Position numbers and translations under genes: made by a program. Below are positions 56,038 to 64,000 of a stretch of DNA of 64,000 nucleotides, one piece after another. A model generated the notes under the pieces. The model was not told the origin of the DNA. It did not search any database and worked only from the letters and a program-made list of their open reading frames with translations. Position 1 is the stretch's first letter. The number at the start of each line of letters is the position of its first letter. Origin of the DNA: Isoetes taiwanensis (Eukaryota > Streptophyta > Lycopodiopsida > Isoetales > Isoetaceae); the NCBI GenBank assembly GCA_021234155.1, contig JAJEKV010000533.1, forward strand, positions 62,001 to 126,000, written 5' to 3'.

Positions 56038-58553
56038 CTATACTACAGATAACACCCTCAGAAGCTCCTTGTCCCAATTCCAAACTCCTACACAAAAGTA
56101 GCACAAATTATCGAAATAACCACCACAATAATAACTGCGTAACAGAAGGAAATGAACCCACCATGTCCAGTACCAACAAGACGAAGTTGAGCTACATACT
56201 CTCCATGTTGTTTGAGTAATCTCACCTAAGAAAAAAACAAAACGGAAAACCACAAGAGTAAATGCCCCAAATACGCAATTCAAATCCAACTTACACAAAT
56301 CTAAATTGAGCCTCCCAAGAAACATTTGCACCCTCCAAAATCATGGCATCCAAGTTCCTACTCAACTCTAATTCTAGTGACCCACAAAGAAACAGATAAA
56401 ACACTTCTAACATTCTAAAGCTCCTAAATTGACAAATTTTAAAGCTCTTGGCACGCTAATTACATGTGGTTGTAAAAAATGTTGAGATAAATAGAGAGTC
56501 ATATCATTGTCCCCAGCTTCCTCGGCAACCTACACATGATCAATTAACTACTTCATTACTTACTATCTTTACGAACCCAACTCAAGTTGCAATATAAACT
56601 TTTGAGATCGCATACGCTAACCTTTGTTAAAGCCAAGTATCTCTCCAATTGCAGTTTCTCCATAGCCAGAGTCAATTCCATGGCTAGAAAATATAACATG
56701 TAATATTAAAAAAACCAAAATTAAATAAATAGCTTTGACGCAACACATACCATACAGGGCATCCCCTTTCTGCTCATGATTATATTCACTCATAGGCTCA
56801 TGAATCCTCTTCAAATCAATGCTTCCACCTCTTTTTGCCTATGAGGATCACAAAAAATAACTTAAATTCTAAAAAACATCATTACATAAAAACAAATAAA
56901 GCTGTTGAGGATGATCTTGCACCTCTTGGTGTGGATCGATGATGTGGCATGCCCTTTGGGCTGAATGGTCATCTCTCCAAGAGACACATCTCCATGATCA
57001 GACACACCTCTTCATAATCCATCCTATAAATGTATAAGCCAAGGCTGGGGCTATTCCAGTCACTCAGATCAATATATGCTTCCGCTATTCATATTTGTGA
57101 GATGGTATCAGAGCCCAGGTCGTAGCCTGGGCAAATTCGTGCTTAGAAGGATGGAGGACGCCAGTACTGAGGCTGGCAATGAGGAGGACGAGTCTCCTGA
57201 TCTGTAAGGAAAGTGGGCCTATTCTATTTACGCCATTCACATTCCAATCCATCTAAAGAAGACCCGGATGCCTGCATGCATTCCGGATATACGGTGCTGC
57301 TGGTGAGATGCATCTTGTGCTTGTGGTAGTATTTAGATGCTGTGAAGAATTTGCAGCAGAAGAGATGAAGCCCAAGCAGGTACATTCAAGATGCATGCTA
57401 GAGACTCCAGTTTGTTGCTCAAGACTCCATCCCTGTAGAGACGCCTGGTCCAAAACCAATTGGTCCAGAAGAACCCACATAGTGGTTTGTTGCAGGTATT
57501 AGCAGAAGACTGCACTGCAATTTGAGGGGGAGTTGTCTGAAGATCTTGTTCTGGTTCGGATGCCAGATCAAGGGGGAGTGTTGAGAAAATGATCTCACAT
57601 CCTCACCGTACAAGTGGAGGGTTGATCAAGAGTCATGGCGATTCACAGTGGCGTTTGGGCTGGATCGATCCACCCAAACAGTCACACCTCTTCATATATT
57701 CCTTATATATTTGTGCTACGGGTTGGGGCCTGTCAACCCAGTTTTTCTCTCATCATCAATATGTATTGATGATGAGAGAGATGATGAGAGAAAACTGGGT
57801 TGGACAGGCCCCAACCCGTAGCACAAATATATAAGGAATATATGAAGAGGTGTGACTGTTTGGGTGGATCGATCCAGCCCAAACGTCACTGTAACTGCTT
57901 GGTGACTCTTGATCAGCGTCCTCCACTTGTATGGTGAGGATGTGAGATCATTTTCTCAACAAAAGCTACCATGGAATAGACCTTACAGTGTAATTAGAAA
58001 GAGATAACGCATCAGCCCTCTCCTCCAGACTACGAGTTTTATAAAATCTTAACAAAAATCAGTTAAAACATATGTCAATTCCCTAAGTAAAAATACAGAC
58101 CTCAAATGACTGATTCAAAATTCAAAGTATTAACATACTTCACCAATCCTGGCAACGCCACACAGTCTCGATCAAAGTAATGAACAAGGGACTGAAAGGT
58201 ATAAGCCATATTATAGGCCACACTGTGCAGAAAACAGGGCAAATGAGCAAGTAGAACAGAGTATCAGACAAAAACCAAGAAAAAGAACAAAAAAATGGCA
58301 GATTATGCGAAAGAAAATCAAGATTTAGGTTAGGCCGATCTTACTTGATAGCATTGGTAAGCTCCTTTTCACATTTCTGAGTGAAGAAATGGCGACTAAG
58401 GCACTTATCAACACGGTGCTCTGCAGGGCAGAGTTCGTCGAGGCCGGCCTTGAGTGCCAAAGCGGCTGCATCGTAGATTGTTTCCTCCCCTTCGAGGACC
58501 GAGGGGGCAATTTTCCTCTGAGCTTCCGACCTCTGCTGATCCGGCGTCGCCAT
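56038..58553 (-). CDS. Ferritin, 8 exons, divergent ferroxidase site
   Basis: Exons on the minus strand: 58553-58345, 58222-58139, 58047-57987, 56838-56751, 56683-56622, 56529-56464, 56225-56162, 56087-56038. All introns are GT-AG, phases agree, and the product is 227 residues. Ferritin signatures run in order: AINVAYNMAYTF, HYFDRDCVALPGLVKFYK, LEERADAL, AKRGGSIDLKRIHEPMSEY, QKGDALYAMELTLAMEKL, EYVAQLRLVGTGHGVWNWD. Plant ferritin genes also have eight exons. Ferritins store iron in a 24-subunit shell. The usual Glu of helix A is Ala, His of the EExxH-type site is Asp, and the helix D Gln region is altered, so iron oxidation is probably lost. The N-terminus is hydrophilic with no plastid transit peptide; an in-frame stop lies upstream of the start. 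TATATAAAAG lies at 58701-58710. An LTR element occupies intron 3. Confidence 0.9.
56903..57961 (+). mobile_element. Small LTR element with palindromic 3' end, in ferritin intron 3
   Basis: The element is 1,059 bp with a perfect 5-bp target duplication AAAGC (56898-56902 and 57962-57966). Left: an LTR-like sequence (56903-about 57100, starting TGTTGAGG), a tRNA-Met primer site TGGTATCAGAGCC (57103-57115), and about 450 bp of interior with a short reading frame from 57152. Then a purine tract AGGGGGAG (57571-57578). Right: an LTR starting TGTTGAGAAAATG (57579), followed by an inverted LTR copy ending TCAACA at 57961. Thus both outer ends are LTR starts. It codes for no enzyme, like TRIM or LARD elements, and must have used proteins of a relative. 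Confidence 0.85.
57579..57961. repeat. 383-bp LTR palindrome
   Basis: The left arm (57579-57762) and right arm (57763-57961) are inverted copies meeting at ATCATCAATA-TG-TATTGATGAT. They differ by a few substitutions, an extra stretch of about 11 bp near the centre of the right arm, and a variable stretch near CTTGATCA. Confidence 0.95.
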
Positions 58554-58699
58554 AGCTTTCTTTGCAAATCGCCATAGCTTCTCCGGGGCTTAAAAGAAGC
58601 GCCATAGCCCACGTCTTCCGTCCACGCGCCGTTCTCTCTTCCCATGCACACTGGCGGATAACGGGTGGCAATCGGAACTAAAAACAAATTGCTTTAAGA

Positions 58700-60020
58700 A
58701 TATATAAAAGGTGCCCTCGCTCTAGCTCTGGCTTAACTGGCTCAACGTACTCGAAGATCAAACGTCTATTTGACCCTCTGGGCTGTATCAGTAAGTATGA
58801 TTGGTGAAGATTGATGCCGTATCAGTAAGTAAGTATGATTGCTGAAGCTTGGTGTCATCAGAATTCCGAGTTGCTAGATCGGCATATTCAAGAGTTGTTC
58901 CTCAGTTTGATGACTGACGATCCTCGTTTTGTGGAGTATGCCTCCCAAGATAGGGTACATCATATGACAGAGGTAATTATAAGATACTAAGGTTTGAATG
59001 AAATATATTTCAAGGTGTTAATTTCATACATGTATTATGCCAATTTAAGAGAAATGGCTTATGTATAGGCTTAGGAGAAATTCAAGGATTATAGAAGCTC
59101 TTGCTCTTGTGAACAAGCTCTTGCTCTTGCTCAGGATACCTTATAGAAGCTCTTTCTCTTGCTCTTGCTCTGCTCAGAATAGCTTATAGAAGAGCAAGAG
59201 AAAGGGCTTATTAGGAGAAATCCAAGGACTCATAAGGGATCAAAGTTTATTTTTGTCGATTACTCCACAACCAGGTCTTTATTCTAAGCTTTAACAGATA
59301 GATGATCAGTAGATGACTAAAGATGGGTTCAGAGTTCCATGAACTGAATCGCGAATCTGTATTAGAAGCCAATTTCCAAACGTGGATGTTCAAAAGTTAC
59401 TATAGCAAGAGTTTTCGTCGGAGGTTGGTCCCGATTTTACTATAGAACTAGCCTTTGTCGAAGGTCTGATGGCAAGGCATATCCGATGTTCTTTCCCTTA
59501 ACACAATCGCGTATTTATAGAGGCCAAAGCCTTTTGAAGAAAAAAGTTGTTAAATAGAATTAGTCGAAGCCTTTTGTCCCTTTTCCATATATGATTTTGC
59601 CTTAAAATATCTTCAAAGGTCTTGGCTTCATTTAATCATCCTTTTTGGGTTGCCCCTAGGAGGCAAACCCTTGCGTATGTGGCTTTGTGGCATATCCTAG
59701 GTATATGCTGGAATATACTTAGGATATGTCAATGACTGCTCCAAACCCTTTGTTGCCTATAAACTGGCGGTCTCGCGCGTTCTGGATCGCGGATGTTCCA
59801 AACGGGTAACTGGCGGTGGTTTGAAACTGGCGGTGGTTTGAAAAATGGTCGAGGTGGTTTCGCTACGTACTGCAAAATACTAAAACACTCGTTTAGAACA
59901 TACTCTCTGTTCAAGAGGTTAGTCGAATCAAACCTAAGTTTATGATCTTGTGTGCATCAAGTTTGTAGGTAGCTTGCGTGCAATGCCTAAGAAAATGGAA
60001 TTATTAGTCTGTTTACGCGA
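58700..60020. other. Intergenic region with simple repeats
   Basis: CTCTTGCTCTTGCTC repeats and their inverted copy lie at 59095-59205. A duplicated TATCAGTAAGTA is at 58787 and 58819, and AACTGGCGGTGGTTTGAA occurs twice at about 59807-59842. A stretch at 58860-58970 ends in a GTAATT donor-like site and may be an exon of an unknown gene. No complete gene is recognised. Confidence 0.5.
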
Positions 60021-60109
60021 ATGAATTCGAAAAGCATATGTCCGAGCCAAGTCACAAGAAAAAGCGTTCTTAATGTTTACATAAAACTTGCTACCTTAGC
60101 AAATGTTAA

Positions 60110-62595
60110 CTCATCAATGGCTACGTTCTTAATAAGGGGCTGCAATCAGATGTCATACTTGGGAATAGGCTCCTTAATATGTATGGCAAGGACAAAGATC
60201 CAGAGGCTGCACATAAAGTATTCAATATGTTGTACTTGATTGCTTGGTCAGCAATAATCTCTATTTATGCTCAAGATGGGCACGACAAACATGCTTTACA
60301 ACTTATTCAACAAATGAAGTTTGAAGGCATTGAGCCAAATAGCATTACTTTCAGCAGTATTCTTGATGCATGTAGAACTTCGAAAGTCCTTGTTGAAGGT
60401 AAATTCGTCCATGCTTGTGCCTTAACAGGTCCACATGTATTTGATGTTGTCTTGGAAAATGCTCTTGTCAATATGTATAGTAAGTGTGGAAGTTTAGAAG
60501 ACGCTGAAAGAATATTTGTTAGCATGCATCAATTACATATTATATCTTGGGCCTCTATAATTGGATCTTATGCCGATCATGAATATAGAGAGGAATCCAT
60601 TCAAGTCTATCAGCAGATGCATCTTGGAGGCTTTAACCCTAATAAAATCACAATTATCAATGTCGTAAGTGCTTATGATTGTGTATTTTTGACAAAAGGA
60701 AGGAAGGAAGGAAGGAAGTTTATTTTAACGTCCACGGAGGCCAGAGGCCTATGAGACGATACATGCAGAGAATAGGCAAAAAAGCCAAAAACCCCAACAC
60801 CAAAAACAAACAATGTAACTGTACAGTAGAACCCTACTACCGGGATGAAAAAACCCCCACTTGGGAGGAAAAATCCTAACAGTAGGCTCTCAAATACCAT
60901 GCCCCAGAAGAGCAAGTCTGACGGCCGAAATCTGCAGGATGTAAGCTCCCAGTCGCGCTACCAGAGGTGATGCGAGTAACTGATGTAGCGGCGTGTCAGA
61001 GCATCTAAGATCAATGGGCACTGCTCGGACATGGGCATATGCTGGGCACCGCTGGAGGGCATGGTGCTCATCCTCTATCACGTGCATCTCACAACACTGA
61101 CATATCCTCTCCTCCCTGGGGATCCCGTGCCCGCCATTCACCCCCCAGCGAAACAATGGTTCATGCTGAGTGCATCAAAATTAAGTTGGAGATGGACGTT
61201 GTTTTGGGAACTGCATTTGTTAGCATGTATGGTAAATGTGAGGACCTTGGGCTGGCATGCAAGGTACTTAGTGCGATGGAAAGCAGGAACATAGATAATG
61301 GTTGCGCATGCCAGATGTCGTTATAATAAAGAGTGCATCAAGCTCCTCCGAAAAATGCAAGAGGAAGGAATTAAGCCAAATAAGGATACATATTTTAGCA
61401 CTATTACTGCATTCGGGGAGCTTTCTTAGTTGGGACAGGGAATGAATACATACGGGAAATCTGGTGATGTAGATTCTGCATGGGAAGTATTTAATGAAAT
61501 TGAAGAAATGCACATAGTTTCTTGCAATTCTTTGATTTCTGTATGTTCTCAGGGAGGTTATAAGGAACAAATAATATGTTTATTCCAACAAATGATGAGG
61601 AAAGGACCAAAACCAAATAATATTATGTATATTACAATCCTCGCTACATATGCTAATGATACACATCTAGCAACAGGAAAGAAAAAATCCATGCCCATTT
61701 GTTGGAAGGTGGATTGCCTTATGATATTGTATTAGAAAATGCACTTTTACACATGTACAGCGAATGTGGAAGCTTTGAAGATGTGCACAAAGTGTTCAAC
61801 CAAATGCAGGAAAGGAATATTATATCATGGTCAACTATGATTGCAGCACATATAGAGCATGGTTATGGAAAAGAGGCATTTGGCATTTATCAACAAATGC
61901 AGTTAGTAAAGGAGAGTTCAAACACCATTATCTACATAGTTCTTCTCAACGATTGTGCCAGATTCAGTTTTTTAATAGAAAGCAAATTAATTCATGCACA
62001 TGCTATATAGTATGGGTTTGAATCGGCAACTATCGTTGGGAATGTCCTCATCAATATGTCTGGGAAGACTGATAATCTGGATGATGCATCTGAGATTTTC
62101 AACCGGATGGATGAGTAAGATGTCATATCCTGGAATACAATTATTGCAACGTATTCCCAGTATGGTTTTTTCAAAGAGGCCTACTATCTTTTTCAACAGA
62201 TGCAGTTGCATGGCTTCAAACCAGATGATGCCATGTTCATCAACATTCTAAATGCATACACTAGCAGAGCCGTAGCGAGGCTTTTGCATATCCAGATTGA
62301 TATGAATGGTTTCAATGGTAATTTAACATTAGAAACTGCCCTTGTCAACACTTACGGTAAGTGTAGAAGCTATATGATGCAAGGATTATTTTTTGATAGG
62401 CTCCAATATAAAAGTCTGGTAACATGGAATGCAATGATTGCAGTGTCTGCACATCATGGTTATGGAGGTGAAGCACTTCAACTCTCTTGCCAGATGTAAC
62501 TTCAAGGTCTCAACCGAAATGATATCACTTTAGTAAGCATTTTAACTGCCTGCAGTCATGCAGGGTCTGTCCATGTAGATTAATGCTGGAGGCTC
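60110..62595 (+). pseudogene. PLS-type pentatricopeptide-repeat protein, broken
   Basis: About ten PPR units can be followed across frames, e.g. WSAIISIYAQDGHDKHALQL, EGIEPNSITFSSILDACRTS, VLENALVNMYSKCGSLEDAE, HIISWASIIGSYADHEYREE, VVLGTAFVSMYGKCEDLGLA, IISWSTMIAAHIEHGYGKEA and FKPDDAMFINILNAYTS. The alternating 31-36-residue units and MYGKCG-type motifs are typical of the plant PLS subfamily, which mostly edits or processes organelle RNA. A LINE fragment splits it at 60701-61149. Stops and frameshifts near 61430, 61735, 62010, 62118 and 62499 break it further. No C-terminal E or DYW domain is seen before the similarity ends near 62595. Confidence 0.9.
60701..61149 (-). mobile_element. LINE 3' fragment in the PPR pseudogene, TTCC tail
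   Basis: The minus strand encodes the C-terminal zinc-finger of a LINE ORF2 (CQCCEMHVIEDEHHALQRCP, then LGAYILQISAVR), then about 200 bp of 3' region. This ends with a GGCC-TCT-GGCC hairpin, CCGTGGACGTTAAAA and a TTCC microsatellite (60696-60718 on the plus strand reads AAGG). Removing it joins LTKG to ETMVHAEC in the PPR frame. It is 5'-truncated and belongs with the insertion at 4262-4915 by its 3' end, not with the poly(A) LINEs. Confidence 0.85.
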
Positions 62596-62599
62596 CATA

Positions 62600-64000
62600 C
62601 TTGTGGTAATATCCTTTTCTTCAGTGTTTGAAGGTTGCCTCATATATAGTATATTTCACACGAGGTCGTTTCTGATGCAAACAGTTGGTTATGCTATTTT
62701 TGCTGCCATTTTTCAACATTGGATGGGCTGCAACTCAGGTTTCGCATTCGTTTGGCTTTTTGAAGGAGTTTATATTATGTTGATTTGCGTGTAAATTCTT
62801 CTGTATAGGTCAGTAATTAATTGGATCACATCAAATTCAACCAGCAGGGTTGCACTAGCAAGCTGCAGAAATGCCTTCACCATGGCAAGTACCCTATCTG
62901 AAATCCTATAATGTCCCTAGCCACTTGCTTTAGCAATGTGTGACAAAGCAAATTGAGGTATAGGAAGGGCAATTTGTCATTTTTACCGAGAGTCTGTAAG
63001 GAACATCCAGCATTGTCCACATGATTGTTTTCTACCTTATAATGCCCTACTTGCTACTGAAATTTCAACATGGGATGCTCTCTTGTTAATTGTAGATTAG
63101 TTATGTCGACAAGCTTTAGTTGTAAATCAGTTATATGAACGTGGATTATCAATTTATTTATGAGCTTGATTCTCAAGTGGCCACATTCCTTATCTATGTC
63201 AAGTAGTTTGTTACCAATTGACCGGCTTCACATTCCTTCTCTATTCATTGCAATACCGTATCGATGGATTGCTGGAACATCAATAATTACTGGACTCATT
63301 TTTGTTATAGTCTTTTTTTTTGGTGTGAAGGAACCCAGGTAGCTAAGTTGATTATCATATCCTAATTTATTGTCGTTTTTGCCGTTTTATATTTCTAATC
63401 ACTTTAGTACTTTTCCACCAGTCTTCAACATCTTTCCTGCATGAAGGATTTTCCAAGAACATCTTTCTGCTCATGGTTTAAAAAGCTTATATATACTATC
63501 AAGTTGCTTTTGTTTATATGCTTACACAACTTGCTACAAATGTCTCACAGGTTATTAACTCTTCCATCCCAGATTTTGCTTTTATAAATGGATACTTTTA
63601 GGCACTGGACAATGATGAAACTTATTGTTTATTTATGCAAGACTCTGAAATTTAGTAAATGTTGTCTAATGAAAAGTTAAATAGAGGAGGAGCAAGCGTT
63701 GTTAATACTTAACACGTTGCATCCAAATTTCTATATCTTCATAATTTTCTTTTATGATCTTCACAAAGTTTTTTATGTTTTTAGTCGTTAATGGCTTTTT
63801 ACCTAGTTGATGATCTTTATATGGAAGAATTGATCAGCCTGAGTGTCTGTGCCTAGGCTCTGCTTGTTCGCAGACAGGGAGGCGACATCATCCTTGTCTT
63901 GCGCGATCTTCTATCTTGCAAGGCTCAAGGCCTTGGATCTTACGACGGTGGGGATTGGACCTCTCTCTTTTATGCTATCTGCAGCTAAGAAGCTGTTTTG
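62600..64000. other. Stretch without a secure gene
   Basis: AT-rich sequence. A frame at 63160-63342 contains a hydrophobic segment (AGTSIITGLIFVIVFFFGV) that could be a transmembrane exon followed by a splice donor, but no family is recognised. The last 200 bp are more GC-rich and run out of the window. Confidence 0.35.

Noticed and set aside
56038-56331. 97-aa minus-strand frame with hydrophobic stretch
   Set aside because: It reads mostly intron sequence of the ferritin gene in another frame.
58325-58687. 120-aa and 87-aa frames overlapping ferritin exon 1
   Set aside because: They are other frames of the exon and 5' UTR; the ferritin frame joins seven further exons with correct phases and family motifs.
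58860-58970. Possible first exon of a phosphorelay HPt protein
   Set aside because: Only a weak resemblance (LD..IQEL...DDPRFVE) before a donor-like site; no His-containing exon follows.
63160-63342. Transporter exon
   Set aside because: A single hydrophobic segment is not enough to name a family, and no neighbouring exons were found.

Overview
This window looks like nuclear DNA of a land plant, most likely a fern or another seedless plant with a large, transposon-rich genome. Evidence: an eight-exon plant-type ferritin gene, a plant PLS-type pentatricopeptide-repeat (PPR) sequence, plant Ty1/copia, Ty3/gypsy and L1-type LINE elements, a tRNA-Met primer-binding site, and base-calling damage concentrated at CAG/CTG, the contexts of plant CHG methylation. 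The species itself cannot be read from the sequence.

Layout. 1-2.1 kb: 3' part of a dead Ty1/copia pol (+), split by a 322-bp MITE. 2.1-3.4 kb: AT-rich non-coding DNA with tandem repeats. 3.4-8.8 kb: a LINE on the minus strand (end of ORF1, then ORF2 with endonuclease, RT and zinc-finger regions), interrupted by a second non-LTR element that ends in hairpins and a TTCC tail. 9.6-16.6 kb: a decayed but complete Ty3/gypsy element with two LTRs. 16.6-26.9 kb: heavily degraded, GC-richer DNA with a recurrent 22-bp-type hairpin, a tandem array and an FCP1-like phosphatase relic. 26.9-29.6 kb: a DUF7869-type pseudogene.

29.5-52.3 kb: a 7,065-bp tandem duplication (units A and B). An 8,617-bp CACTA-like transposon is inserted 34 bp into unit B. 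Each unit carries a LINE copy whose ORF1 part is inverted relative to its poly(A) end, and a 500-bp MITE inside that ORF1. 52.6-54.8 kb: a broken HUH (Rep-type) endonuclease gene. 56.0-58.6 kb: the ferritin gene (minus strand, 8 exons), the only convincingly intact protein-coding gene here; an unusual LTR element with a palindromic end sits in its third intron. 60.1-62.6 kb: a PPR pseudogene carrying a 449-bp LINE fragment.

The window is mostly nested mobile elements around one host gene and one host pseudogene. Several nesting events can be undone exactly (both MITE insertions, the CACTA-like insertion, the LINE in the PPR, the LTR element in ferritin), which gives firm element ends and target duplications. 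Many frameshifts in transposon regions are probably consensus errors at methylated CAG/CTG sites, so the pseudogene calls for transposon genes describe this assembly and may overstate the true decay.
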